DNA from: Cordilura impudica | Taxonomy: Eukaryota; Arthropoda; Insecta; Diptera; Scathophagidae | DNA: 64,000 nt | Assembly (NCBI GenBank): GCA_963682025.1 | Contig: OY821517.1 | Coordinates: forward strand, 21,452,482-21,516,481 | Direction of reading: 5' to 3' | Shown here: piece by piece, positions 1 to 11,480 of the stretch | Layout of the letters: every line of letters starts with the position of its first letter | Numbering within the stretch: position 1 is the first letter of the stretch | Program-made: the position numbers and the translations under genes | Notes under the pieces: generated by a model | Told to the model about the DNA's origin: nothing | What the model saw: the letters and a program-made list of their open reading frames with translations, nothing else | Databases searched by the model: none

Positions 1-1159
1 TTACTGTCCGGAGTAGCACTAATTACTTTTCATACACTTCGATTTGAAATTTTATTCATTTGTTTTTACTTTTTTACATTCATTTTTATTCGTACCTTTT
101 ACATATCAATAACTTGTAAATTAATGCATATGCTTGCTCAGTCATGCTGAACTGAAAAAAAAAAATAATTTCAACTTACAATTCAACTTACAATAAAAAG
201 AATGAACTTAAGTAATACTGCCTTTTAACAAGCTACAAAAAAAAAAAATAAAATAAAAATAACATACACTCATTTATTATGGTAACGAGACAGGTATCAT
301 CATCTTTTTTTTTTTTTTTTTGAAAAAAGAGATTTTTGCTCATTTTATTAAAAAATATATGTATGATGTACATTCATTTTTTTCAAGGATGAATGAGAAC
401 AATTCATTAAATACAAAACAAGAAAATATATATTTTTTGGCATTTCTGAATTTACAAATACCCTACAGGTTTCTTTTTTTTGGTAACTCTTATTGTAACT
501 CTTATTTTGTAAGCTTCGCTTGACTAGTTGGTAGGGTTACACTTCGGCATCATTTGGAATATATTTCAGTCGTTTCACTGAATTATAGTTTTCGCTTTTA
601 AAAATTGAAAGTTATTACTAAGCAGCTAACTTTTTAGTTCTGAAGAAAGTGAAGTGAACAACCTTATGTTGTGGAATCAATAGTTGTGTTTAATTTTTCT
701 TATTAACAACGGTTCTTTAGCTTCATACTGGATGTAGTTCTTTTTTTTAATTTCCATTACTTTCCATAACAGTTACATCTTGACTTCCTTCAATCTAAAT
801 GCTGTCAAAATCTGACAATATCTAAATGTTTTCACTTTTTCAAAATGTCACCAACTATGTAGCACATTTTAAATACTCTGCAATACTTTTGCATGTGCTG
901 AAGGGTCTACTTGGAAATATATGAATCAAGCTTAAATTATGGATTTCGCTTTCATGCTTGTTAATATGATTTATAAAAAATTGTCAGATTAACATTTTTC
1001 AACAACATTTTGTTACGTAAATATATGCAAACGAAAGTCTTGTTAAGCTTCAAGTGATGATTGTTGTGAGACAGACATACACTGTGACAAAAAAGTATAA
1101 GGATGTTTGAAGGAAAATAAAATTGAAACAGAAAAATTTAAATTTATCCTATAGTTTTT
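1..1159. other. AT-rich DNA, no recognisable gene
   Basis: Very AT-rich sequence with many A and T runs. The only open frames are short (about 67 codons), low in complexity and unlike any family I know. I see no terminal repeats or coding signal. Confidence 0.6.
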
Positions 1160-1500
1160 TAATTGATATTTTTATGCCCTATACCAAATGTCAGCGGATA
1201 ATGAATTTGGTGCAAATTGGTGCATTTGAGATGACTTAATTAGCCGCATTATCCAGATTATTATACAGATATCAAACAAATTTGGTGTCTTTGTGGGCAT
1301 TATACCCACTAATCAGCAATCCAAAAATAAATCTTTAGTGATAATTTTTAGTCATAGTCCCATATAAAGCTGCTTCCCAATCTTTACGTATATCCATCAA
1401 AAAACAAAAATATAGCAGATAAATTTGTCTCAAAGATTATATATATTTTCTTTCGAAAAGGAAAAGACTTCACTAAATATGGTCATTAGGGTGGCCCTTA
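1160..1500 (+). repeat. Strongly diverged D1 (DINE-1-like) repeat copy
   Basis: The order of motifs matches the D1 family found elsewhere in the window: a 'tatgccctatacca' start, then blocks around 'taatcagcaatccaaaaat', 'ttttagtcatag', 'gctgcttcccaatctt', 'atcaaaaaacaaaaatat' and 'aaatatggtca'. It lacks the 3' palindrome that closes the better copies. Probably an old, decayed insertion. Confidence 0.5.
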
Positions 1501-2149
1501 ATAAAAAAAATGTTCAAACTTTCGGTCTCACCCACTAGAAATATGCGAATAGCAAAAAAAAACTGATAAATACAAAGTTTTGGGCCAATCAAAAAACATT
1601 TGGTCGTGCCTCAGCGCGATTGAAAATTTCAAGTGTGTTTATATGGGGTAAATATGACTTTTTTCAGATTTTACTAAAATTTCGTTCTATAGCTTACTTT
1701 TTCCGCCAAGTTGTTATATCCGTCGGGATCAGTATTAAACTATCCTTCCAAGAAGCTATAAAACTTCAAAATTGAATAAAACCTCGCCAAGAAATAGCAA
1801 ATGCCCCAGACCACTTTTGTGGTAAAAAAACCTAGCTCCTTAACTTTGATGGCATTTTTTTCAAACATTGAAAAATTAATTAAAGCCATAATTTCTTTTT
1901 GGTCCCTATGCTTATAAGTACTCAGATATGAAGTATTATTTTATTACCACGTTGTTAACCTATTGTGCATTGAGACCGGATATGGAAATTTTTTTTGATA
2001 AAATTTTGAAAACTCCTTTTTCAAGTTTTAAAAAATTTTCTTAAACAAAATTTAAAAAATTGGATCTAAAACTTTAAGTTTTGCTAAATATATGTTACAG
2101 ATTAACTCTACGAATTTTTGAGTAAATCCTAATGCCAGAATTTTTTTGA
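1501..2149. other. Unassigned AT-rich DNA
   Basis: No coding signal. 'gttacagattaact' followed by 'gaatttttgagtaaatcc' near 2095-2130 recurs at about 2453-2490, so this stretch borders the repeat unit described next. Confidence 0.5.
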
Positions 2150-2676
2150 CAAGGATTTTATTATTCAAAAGATTCAAATTATTCAATTTATACAAAAGAT
2201 TCAAATATTTTGCAAGTGCTGTTGAATTTTTCGAAGCTATGCTTAATATATAATAGGCAGATGTGTAGAACTTTCGCTCCTAAAATTTGGGATAAATCCG
2301 AGAACGCTAACCCATTATTTTTAAATAAAAATTACCGAAAACGAGCTTTGCTGTTAAACTCGATGAAACCACTATTTAGAATTTAAGAAAAATAATTCAG
2401 TTATTTTTTTTATTTATTTAACCTTTCAGTGCTCCTGGGGTCAAAATAATCTGTTACAGATTAACTGTATGAATTTTTGAGTAAATCCTTATGCCAAAAT
2501 TTTATTGACAAGGATTTGATTTTTGCGGATTTCGCGAAAAATGGGATTTTGTAAAATATTCTGTAAATGTACTCTTTCTAAATACTTTGTATCAAAAATT
2601 CATAACTTTTCTACTTTTAAATGTTATATTTTATCCTAATAGCCTAGGGTTTCGGAAAAAAATAATATGACCCCAT
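2150..2676 (+). repeat. Partial direct copy of the foldback-arm repeat
   Basis: The segment 2170-2450 repeats the order of the arm at 2725-3020: 'attcaaaagattcaaat', 'ttgcaagtgctgttgaat', 'cgctcctaaaatttggg', 'gataaatccgagaacgct', 'aaactcgatgaaaccact', then 'aacctttcagtgctcctgg'. It lacks about 30 bp ('gccaaggccagctttgg' in the other copy). It is therefore a direct, deleted duplicate of the left arm of the neighbouring palindrome. Confidence 0.65.
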
Positions 2677-3815
2677 TAACCCTCTTGTAATTGGGGTCAC
2701 ATATGACCCCAAGCTAATAAAAGACAATTTATTCAAAAGATTCAAATATTTTGCAAGTCCTGTTGAATTTTTAGATGCGATGCTTAAAATATAATAGCCA
2801 AATGTGTGAAACTTCCGCTCCTAAAGTTTGGGATAAATCCGGAACAGTAACCCATTATTTGCCAAGGCCAGCTTTGGATTTTAAGATATTTTTAAATAAA
2901 AATGACCGAGAACGAGCTTTGCTGTTAAACTCGATGAAACCACTATTTAGAATTTAAGAAAAATAATTCGGTTAATTTTTATTTATTTAACCCTTCAGTG
3001 CTCCTGGGATCAAAATAAAATAATCCATTGTGATCTTTGGTGCAATTATCTGATTATTGCTCGCGAATATAAATTAAAACAACTTTTATCGAATTATGTT
3101 ATACAATTATTTTAAGTATAAAAACGAACTATATTTTTCTAAATAAAATAAGGAGACCCACAAAAGACATTTTATTCAAAAGTGTATAAAATATAAAATT
3201 AATATAATAATCTAAAATTAAAAAAAGCAATACTTATTGCAAATCGTAAGTGATTACAGAAAACAATTTGAATCGCACACTAAATCATCCTTAAATACAC
3301 CAAAATAAATAGAATTAAATTTCTATTTCATATTCTTTTGAATAAACTGTCTTTTATAAGCTTTGGGTTATTTGTGGCTCTTCTTATTTTATTTAGAAAA
3401 ACAGATGGATAGTTTTTATACATAAAATAATTTTATAACAAAATTGGTTAAAAGTTGGATCAATTTATATTTGCAAAGATATATCGCAATGGATTATTTT
3501 GATCCCAGGAGCACTGAAGGGTTAAATAAATAAAAATTTACCGAAATATTTTTCTTAAACTCTAAATTAAATAGTGGTTTCATCGAGTTTAAAAAAAGTC
3601 GTTTTCGGTCATTTTTATTTAAAAATATCTTAAATCCAAAGCTGGCCTTGGCAAATAATGGGTTAGCGTTCTCGGATTTATCCCAAGTTTTAGGAATGGA
3701 AGGTCTACACATTTAGCTATTACATTTCTAGCATCGCATCTAAAATTTCGACAGCACTTACAAAATATTTGAATTTTTTTAATAAATTGTCTTTTATTAG
3801 ATTGGGGTCATGTTT
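2677..3815. mobile_element. Long imperfect palindrome (foldback element)
   Basis: The left arm (2690-3210) and right arm (about 3290-3810) are imperfect reverse complements around a centre near 3250. Matching arm blocks include 'gctaataaaagacaatt', 'aaaccactatttagaattt', 'cccttcagtgctcctggg', 'aaaataatccattg' and 'tttttctaaataaaataag'. Arms of about 500 bp with little spacer resemble foldback elements or a head-to-head duplicated repeat. The open frames at 2775-2957 and 3494-3712 are the two arms read on opposite strands and are not genes. Confidence 0.7.
2987..3525. mobile_element. piggyBac-like MITE flanked by TTAA
   Basis: Within the palindrome, TTAA at 2987-2990 is followed by CCCTTCAGTGCTCCTGGGATC. 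Its reverse complement ends at 3521 and is followed by TTAA at 3522-3525. TTAA target sites and termini beginning CCC are typical of piggyBac-class elements. There is no coding capacity. Because the inverted repeats extend far inward, the unit may simply be the centre of the foldback rather than a separate insertion. Confidence 0.45.
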
Positions 3816-3869
3816 GTTTTTTTTTTTCTTCAAAATTGCACCCGATGTGAACTTTTTCATATCTAACGA

Positions 3870-4300
3870 ACTGCAGATTCACTCTTGTTAAGCTGCTAGC
3901 CTAAAAAAGTCGCAGATCTATGCAAAACTTTTCATTTGGTTGGAACATATTTAGTGGCGATGTTTCTTCTGGTTTCCTGATCACCAATATTTCATTTAAC
4001 ATCCCTCAGCGGCCAACACGCTTCTTTTCACCTTTATCTGTCCATTTTTATAGATCAAATTATGTGAACGGTGATCCGCTTAAACGAATGTGTATTGAAT
4101 TTAATAAGCTTTATAGATTTATTGATTTTTCTTCAAATACAAATGTCATAAAAAGTAAAATATTAATTTATCTGAACACATAATTATCAATTAAATGTTT
4201 TCATTTCTTTATTCATGTTCGCCAATTTTTTAAATGTTCTTGTAAATAGTCCGTAAGGATTAATTCCATAGATTAAGGAATAAATAAATAAATAAAAAAA
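3870..4300 (+). pseudogene. LINE 3' end: C-terminal fragment of a non-LTR retrotransposon ('LINE I')
   Basis: The frame 3920-4183 encodes 87 residues with the pattern FNIPQRPTRFFSPLSVHFYR, then NGDPLKRMCIEFNKLYRFID. This resembles the extreme C-terminus of CR1/Jockey-group LINE polyproteins. It is followed by a 3' UTR ending in a run of AAATA units near 4280-4300. The same 3' end occurs in reverse at 17966-18185. Only the 3' end is present, as expected of a 5'-truncated copy. The clade assignment is tentative. Confidence 0.55.
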
Positions 4301-5490
4301 ATAAAAAAATATACTTTTTGAGCAAACTTTTCAGACTTACAGTCGTACATACCTGCTTAAAAAATACCTTTAAACTTTTAATATAAATATGATGTATATA
4401 TGTGGATATTATTTGTGTGTATTGTGTTAAACTGTATTTATTTGTAGCATATACAAAAGAAATAACATGTAAATACTCATGAAAACTTTCATAAGTATCA
4501 AACAAGTGTAATATTATTTATTAGAATGACACTTATTTTTCTACTTTGAAAGCTCAAGAAGCAACTTTATTTATGAAAACTATAAATATATCGCGAAATG
4601 TCATAATCATTACAATTGATTAGAATTATTTCAGTTCTTATTTAAACTTCCAACTCTGTCTTCAAGAGGACATGTATTGTTTTTTATCTTACATATAAAT
4701 ACCGGCCTTATATTTATCCCTGTAGTTATATATGAATGTTGAAAATCAAATTGTTATATTATGCAAGGTCGGAAATTGTGGTAGTTTTTCTTTCCTCTCT
4801 ATGCCATCGTCCTTGTTGTGGTTCACATAAAAAAAAAATCACAAATTTTAAATATGAACAAAAAATTTACATATTGACTTACACTCATATACACACACAT
4901 ACATACATACATACTTGTACGTACCTTCATATGCATATGACTTTGTGACATTTCTGTTCATTTTGTTTGGTTTTTTTTTTCCCCAGGTTTGATTGTCAAT
5001 ATATATGTATATGTTTATTCGTAGTCGTATTATGTCATATTGTCTGGTTAGTTAACAAGAATTTTTTATTAAAGATTTCTGTTTGATTTTTGTTACAGCT
5101 TATATATATTTTTGATATTTTTGTCAAGGAAACATTTCACAATTTAATTCTTGTGTATATCCAAAATTCGCAAGACCATGATAACCCTTTGTGGGGTTAA
5201 ATAATAATAGCAAGTCGTTTTACAGGAATATCAAAGTGTTAATTCAAAGGCAATTAATTGTTTAGAGCAGAATTAAAATAACAAAATTAAGTTGATGTTT
5301 GTTTGGTATGACAGATTGATATTCAGAAAGTTGAATTAGTATTATTTTAGGTATTTTTTAATTAACTTCTTCAGAAAGTTAGGATTACATTTATTTGGAA
5401 ATTAACTTTATTCGTTGTTTGCCAAATAACATGTTAGCAAACAAATCAGGCCAAAAAGGCCTGACCTTACTTTGCACAATGGCCGCAATG
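4301..5490. other. AT-rich intergenic DNA with a short CATA microsatellite
   Basis: No recognisable gene. A short (CA/CATA)n tract lies at about 4884-4912. Open frames here (4260-4505 minus, 4736-4948 plus) are low-complexity translations. Confidence 0.55.
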
Positions 5491-5752
5491 AAAATAAGTA
5501 AGAAATTATAGTCGGTATAGAATTTTGTCGTAGGTTTCTTATTCTAAATAAATACGACGTTGATTAGTTACTTAAAATATAGTCCTCATATAAATATAGC
5601 ATCCGATATGAACTTTTTCATATCTGCAGCCAAAAAAAATAACAACAATGCCACTCAAATTTGGTTTATGCTTATTTTTTATATCCAATTAGTTGGACCG
5701 ATATAGTATATCGTATAGTCGGTATAGACCGACTATAATTTTCTTACTTGTT
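5491..5752. repeat. D1 repeat derivative with a 3' end at both sides
   Basis: The left edge has the reverse D1 3' end (taagtaagaaattatagtcg near 5495). The right edge has a forward 3' portion (about 5575-5752) ending GTCGGTATAGACCGAC then ATTTTCTTACTTGTT. Most of the element body is missing. The larger copy at 24375-25091 is arranged the same way. Confidence 0.6.
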
Positions 5753-5764
5753 TTTTATGTGTTT

Positions 5765-6083
5765 TGAATTTTTCTTAATGGGCTTTTTCTAAATGGGCCT
5801 TTTTATTGCCAAAGTCCATTCAGACACAATTTCTCTAGTTGTAGCCCGGCGATTTTTCTTAACAATTTTTTTAAAACACGCGATTCGGCAGGAGTTGTTA
5901 AACGTGGAAGTCCTGTTTTTTTTTTTTAAGTGTATTCATTGTTTTATAATTTGTAATAATTGTTTGTACCGCAGAACGTGATAAATTCAATTTTTTGGCA
6001 ATAGTGTAGGCCGATAATCCATTAGAATGGTCTTCGATTATTAATTTTCTTATATCGTTGCAAATTGGCTTTCCGCGTACCAT
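5765..6083 (-). pseudogene. Tc1-like transposase, N-terminal fragment
   Basis: On the minus strand from ATG at 6083 the protein reads MVRGKPICNDIRKLIIEDHS and then a helix-turn-helix segment SAYTIAKKLNLSRSAVQTII, the paired-like DNA-binding N-terminus of Tc1/mariner-superfamily transposases. A poly-T run near 5918 breaks the frame. The next ~100 bp still read RGRPRLTTPAESR-like and then TTREIVSEW-like residues in another frame, the linker and second helix-turn-helix. The DDE catalytic domain is absent, so it is a truncated relic. 'GACGTACT' repeats at about 6204, 6233 and 6434 may be remains of its terminal repeats. Confidence 0.75.
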
Positions 6084-6260
6084 ACTGACCGAATATTAAT
6101 TATGACAAAGTAACGTCGCATATAAACACAGAGAACTCTTCTTTTAAACGAATTTGCACTACAAAATAAAACGGTTCATTGTACAGTTAGTTACTCAATA
6201 CTAGACGTACTCTTTTGCCGGCTGATGCAGCCAGACGTACTATTTTGCTGTTGTACTTGA

Positions 6261-6815
6261 TATGTTATTGATATGTTTTTCGTTCAAATTGAAGTTTTTT
6301 ATTATTGTTTTCTATAATATTATTTTAAAAGAAAATAAATTTATTTTTCATGCAAAAATATTTTCTATTTTATACAACAACAATCGTACTGACACATTTA
6401 ATTTTATTTGTAAACTAAACAAACAAATGGGTGGACGTACTTTTATGCGTTAGGATCGTACATGTTGTGTATATAAGAAAGTAGACATGATTGTGCATGG
6501 TTGATCACGATTAAAGTTCTCACCCAGTAACAAAATAATAGTTCAGAAACAGGTTTCTCATATAATAAAACTGGGCATGCAGAATCTTTTCACTTCTCTT
6601 ACATATGTATACATTGTATACGTAAGAAAGTAGACATGGTTGTGCATGGTTAAACATGAAACAATTTGAAACAACGTAGTATATGTATTGTTTCAAAAAA
6701 TATATGTAAACTAAACAAAAATAAAACAATGATCTTAATAAACACTAATTAATAATAATAAGGGTATGTCAATAGTAGTGTACACATTTGTATATAAATG
6801 GGTTTATACATATAA
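6261..6815. other. Unassigned DNA with a short direct repeat
   Basis: A block 'aagaaagtagacatg.ttgtgcatggtt' occurs twice, near 6476 and near 6624. No gene or terminal structure is evident. Confidence 0.4.
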
Positions 6816-7575
6816 CTCTAGACCGACATACGATATCCTATGCCATGTTTTAGAGACCCTATCTCTTCGGTCCAACTAATTGGATATAGAAAATAAGCAT
6901 AAACCAAATTTGAGTGGTATTGTTATAAGTTTTTTTTGGCTGCAAATATGAAAAAGTTCATATCGGATGCTATATTTATATGGGGACTAGATCGAAAAAT
7001 GGACCGGTCCGGTCCGGTCCGGTGATCATAAAGTCACTTTTATTTTGAAAAGATATATACAAACGAAATTTGAGAAAAATCTGTGCAATATTTTTTTTTT
7101 TATAGATTTAATTGAAGATCGGGAAGCACCTCTATATGGGGCCTATGACTAAGAATTGTCGTGTAGGGATTATTTTTGAACTACTGATTAATGGTATAAT
7201 AAACACATAAAGCCAATTTGACTGAGATCTATATGATAATTTGGATCTTATGGCAATTTATGTCGATTTCATAGGGGTCATTTGTATTGGGGATTAGGTC
7301 TGAACATGGACCAAATTTCAGCAATCTCAATAGCGTTCGTCCTATGGCCCATAAAAGCTCATATGCCAAATTTCATCAAAACTTCACATTTGCACACACA
7401 GACAGATGGACGGGCGGACGGATGGACGGACGGACGCACATCGCTAAATCAACTCAGAAAGTGATTCTGAGACGATCGGTATAATTAAAGATGAGTCTAG
7501 GTCAAATATTTTTTATAGTTACAAACAGCAGCACAAAGTCATAATACCGAAACCACATAGTGGTATAGGGTACAA
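6816..7575 (-). repeat. D1 (DINE-1/Helentron-like) repeat copy
   Basis: A near full-length minus-strand copy. It runs from 'ctagaccgacatacgat' through 'ttgagtggtattg', 'gctgcaaatatgaaaaagtt', 'gatttaattgaagatcggg' and 'atttatgtcgatttcatagg' to the GGACGGACGGAC simple repeat (about 7405-7435) and 'accacatagtggtatagggt'. The open frames at 7282-7484 are translations of the repeat. The terminal palindrome is damaged. Confidence 0.7.
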
Positions 7576-8985
7576 TTATTACAATGTTCGTTACAATTTT
7601 TTGTACTTGCACATTTCTGTGGTAAAAACTTCATCTGTGTTATAAGTTTTGTGGTGGTAAGACCTTTGGTGGTTTTATTTAGTGTCACTCATTTTTGATT
7701 TCTTTGTAATGACCGGCTGGCTCTCAATTATAATAAAATATGTGCAAAGGGTGTCTGACAAGACAATTTTTGAACAACTCTTTATCAGGTCGAAGTGTGT
7801 AATAAGACAATTTTATATTTTATTTATCAGATATTTATGACTGACAACTGAATATTTGAAAAAGGCTAAAAAATGTCGAAGCAGTTAGATTGTTAATGTT
7901 TGACTTATTATTATACGCTATCTCGAGGTATAATTAGCTTGTTTTAATGTTTGTAACTACTAAAAATATTTGACCTGTGCCCGTCTTTAATTATACCTGA
8001 TGACTCAGAATCATATTCGATTTTGCGATGCCCGTCAGTCTGTATGTCTCAAAAAGCAATTTTTCGACAATTACTTTTCAAAAATTCAATGATGCAGTTT
8101 TATAGACAAGTGTTTCATTAAGAAAAATCAATAATTTTTTTTAGTAAGAAGTAATATTTTGTCTTAGAAAAAATATAGTGAAATCACTTAAATATTGTAA
8201 ATCGAAAACTGATGAAAATTTTTATGCAACTAAGCAGCTTCTTCATCTAAGATATTTTATCTGCCAAAATTATAATGTCGTTTTTATTGAAGTACAGCAA
8301 GCATCTTCTTTTTGTTTAAAAAAAGTTATATGGATTGCTTAAGCAGTTTAGTAGATATGAGAAATTAAAATGGTTTAAGGATTTGCACTTTTCCTTGGAA
8401 AAAAAAAAACAAGTTAGCTCCGGCTACCTCTGTCTTCTTACTGCAACATAATGAAGGGTGAGAGTTTATTCTTTGAATTTCCCAAAAAAAAAAATCCACC
8501 GACTTTAATTTTCTGAAAAAGGTCACGAATTCTGCAGCGTAGGTTAATAATAAAATGTGTTGCATACACTTTGTAATGATATTGGAGTTATCAATTACAA
8601 CAACAATTTTTAAATAATTGAGAGCAATTCCAAAAAAGTGCATAACTAAATAAGAAGAACAATACCATATGATTCGATTAACATACGCAACTATTTTTGT
8701 TGTATAAAATAGTCAAATAAAATTATTAAAATGAGTTCATTTTCTATACTATATAGTGAATTGTGTGAGATAATTATTAATTGCGGTAATAATGTTGATT
8801 TATTAATCGATGCTTACGACTAATGAAATCCAAATAGTAAAAAAAGCAATTCAGATGCGAGTTCTTAGTTATAAACCCTGGGAGGAATCGCACCAAAAAA
8901 TACGTATTTCTTAAAGATAAATGATGCTTGGCTAAAAAGTATGTTCTGAAAAAAAATCATTTATTCCGAATTTTGAATAACATAA
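7576..8985. other. AT-rich DNA with a D1 5' fragment at 7920-8075
   Basis: The segment 7920-8075 carries the D1 5' block ('tgtttgtaactac', 'aaaatatttgacct', 'gactcagaatcat', 'gtctgtatgtctc'). The rest, including the minus-strand open frame 8365-8643, shows no similarity I recognise. Confidence 0.5.
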
Positions 8986-9703
8986 CAAATTTTTTTAGAT
9001 ATATTTAAAGTACAAGGATCTGGTACTTCGAACGATGGAAATAGCTCAAGGCGTTTCTTTTCCAACACTGCACTTGTTGCTGATATAACAGGTGTTAATT
9101 AAGAACTTATAGATCGCTTCCAAATTGTTCTTCAGATAGTGACATGTGGCCAGAAAATTGATACTGTGAAATTTCAAAAACTTGCGTGGGATACGGCTGA
9201 GCTTAAAAAATATAACTGGTAATTCATGCCTGGTACTGTTCATAAAATACTAATACATGGAAAAGACATAGTTGCTGCAGCTGTACTATTGGTATGCCCT
9301 CCGAGGAAGCAGAAGAAGCACGTAATAAAGGTTACAGGAAGTATAGACTAATGTTTTCTAGAAAGTGTAATAGAACTTCAACAAATACTGATGGTTTCCA
9401 CAGTTTGCTTGCATCATCTGATCCATACATAAGTCGATTTTAGTGAAACTTGGCATGCATATATTGTTTATTCTAGAACGTGTATGTACCAAATTTTAAG
9501 ACTTTCGCTTGGATAGGAAACATTATATACGAAAAAATCAATTTGGACTGTACGGGCGGTGGGCGGTGGGCGTGACCGATTTTGGTGAAATTCCATTTTT
9601 TCTTCATTTAGTTAATATAATGTTTGCTGCCAACTTTTAATGATCTATTACCAGTCCCTATATTTTTGCACAAAAATGTATCAAGCCATCCCACTGTGCG
9701 TCT
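8986..9703 (+). pseudogene. Transib (RAG1-like) transposase C-terminal fragment, family F3, with candidate right terminus
   Basis: Translating 8995-9440 with one stop and small shifts gives GSGTSNDGNSSRRFF, LIDRFQIVLQIVTCGQKI, GTVHKILIHGKDIVA, GMPSEEAEEARNKGYRKYRL and LLASSDPYIS. These align with the Transib/RAG1 C-terminal core: HKILIH supplies the zinc-ligand H-x4-H, and SEEAEE carries the third catalytic acidic residue. The N-terminal two thirds are missing. About 250 bp downstream TATTTTTGC (9661-9669), a 22-bp spacer and CACTGTG (9692-9698) reproduce the F1 right-end geometry, followed by CGTCT, a plausible target duplication. Distinct in sequence from F1 and F2. Confidence 0.75.
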
Positions 9704-9704
9704 T

Positions 9705-10274
9705 TCTCCCTGTCCATGTAAACTTTGTAATTGGTCGTAATATTTTGATGAAATTTACTATATAAGTTTTTACCGGTCACAGGAGAAATGCTATTGAAAT
9801 TGGTGAATGTTCAGACCTAGTCCCCATTCACATGTGCCCCATGAGATCGACTTAAATTGACATAATATCCAAATTATCATATAGATCTCGGTGAAATTGG
9901 TTTTTTGTTTGTTTATTACATCCATTTATCAGTAGTCCAAAATTAAACCATATAGGACAAGTTTTAGTCATAGCCCTCATATGGAGCTGATTCTCGATCT
10001 ACACTTAAAACCATCAAAAAACAAAACTATTGCACAGATTTTTCTCAAATTTGGACTGAATATATTTTAAAAAAAAAATAAGTGACGTTACCAAATATAG
10101 TCAGGAGCGGTACAATTTTCGACTTTGTTCCCATATAAATATATCATCTAATCTTAGCTTTTCCATATCTGCGGACAAAAAAAATAATAACAATGGCACT
10201 CGAATTTGGTTTAAACGCACGGTACAGGGTATCATACAGATGGTGTTGACCCACTATAATTTTCATACTTGTTT
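9705..10274 (+). repeat. D1 repeat copy, 5' truncated and decayed
   Basis: Begins within the 'ctgtccatgtaaactttgta' block and continues through 'ctattgaaattggtgaatg', 'atcagtagtccaaaa' and 'gagctgattctcgatct' to 'ttttcatacttgtttt'. The 3' palindrome is eroded. Confidence 0.65.
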
Positions 10275-10354
10275 TATTTGTTTGGGTTTTGATATATTAA
10301 TGTTAAGCGGCCTGGTTAAAGATTATTTTAGGCATTGAGAATTATTACGAAATA

Positions 10355-10915
10355 AATTCTGTGGTTTTCTAGAATAACCGCGTATGTCATAAAATCAAAA
10401 TGTACAGGGGAGCTAAAAAACATTATATTTGAAATTACGGGCTCGATATAAAGATTTTAGAGCTTTTTATTTAACAGTCCTGTAGATATGGGCAATAAAT
10501 AATTTATATAAAATTTTGAGTCAAAAATCTTCAGAGGAATATATCCTGGAGAAGGGCGAAAAAACAATATGTAAATTAAACTTAAAGTGTGTGCAGATAA
10601 AATAACTTATGTCGACAAACGTCATTTTCTTTGAAAAAGAAAGCTACCAATGCTACCACCCATGTAGACATAAGTTTTTGTTGCTTGAAAAATGGATTTT
10701 TTTGCTCGTCAACAAAAGTTAACGGGACTCAGGATGAGAATATAACAACGTATCAAGAATAGTAATGACAAAAAATAACAAAAACAAACAAAAAAATTTT
10801 CAAAATGATTATAAACTAAAAACTCGATAAAGAGCGTTAAAAATTAATATAATGCATCGTTAACTCAAACCTGACAAAATGGACATACGCGGTTATTCCA
10901 GAAAACCACAGAATT
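10355..10915. mobile_element. MITE-like element with ~33-bp inverted ends
   Basis: The left end reads AATTCTGTGGTTTTCTAGAA then TAACCGCGTATGTC. The right end at 10879-10915 is its reverse complement with one or two changes. The interior of about 490 bp is AT-rich and non-coding. I see no clear target duplication, so the superfamily is unknown. Confidence 0.55.
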
Positions 10916-11086
10916 GTCTATCGCAACTACTCATAGTGCGAGTAAATATATCTGTACGAATGATGCGTGTTAGTTTGTGGCAACACCGAAAACCATAACG
11001 ACGCGAGAAAAAGCAACTCGTTTCCATATGATCTTCAGGTTCGTGTCTTGGCTTATTTATGCATCCTATTAATCTGTTAATTATTA
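10916..11086. other. Unassigned, moderately GC-rich segment
   Basis: Less AT-rich than its surroundings and open on the minus strand (10893-11120, 75 codons, cysteine- and arginine-rich). The frame crosses the boundaries of both flanking repeats and I recognise no family, so it is probably not a gene. Confidence 0.3.
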
Positions 11087-11443
11087 CCAGCAGATTCCAG
11101 CCATCGAAAGTCGAATGCAAATTCTAGGAAATTTTATTTTTTCATTAAATAAAGACCATAAAAGTATGCTACAGCCAATTCACAAATCAACTCAAAAACC
11201 TACTCATTTTTATTACAAACACATTAACAAATTTAATAGACACACACATAGCATTGTATAATTTTAGTAGCAACTTTAAATGCAATTTTCTCAAAATAAG
11301 GAAACAAATTTTAAAATCTGTAAATCTGGAAATCGGCTAAAAAGAAATACCTTTCAAATAATATACGTTTGGTCAAAATCGGGATAAAACGGTAGAACCA
11401 AACATCAGTCACCAGAAAGCGTCTAGCCTATTAATATTATAGA
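11087..11443 (-). mobile_element. Short non-autonomous Helitron, family H1
   Basis: On the minus strand it starts TCTATAATATTAATAGGC after an A and ends CTGCTGG before a T. It matches four other H1 copies over its length ('ttgaaaggtatttctttt', 'aaatttgttaatgtgtttg', 'aatttgcattcga'). TC at the 5' end, CTRR at the 3' end and A|T flanks are canonical Helitron features. Non-coding. Confidence 0.75.
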
Positions 11444-11480
11444 TATAAGTGTTAAGGTCTTTAATATAATAAATCATTTT

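Noticed and set aside
2775..3712. Two related small proteins on opposite strands
   Set aside because: They are the two arms of the foldback palindrome translated in opposite directions.
7282..7484. Small protein genes from recurring open frames with YVDFIGVICMG-like motifs
   Set aside because: The same frames recur in every D1 copy because the repeat is conserved; they have no starts, domains or codon pattern of genes.
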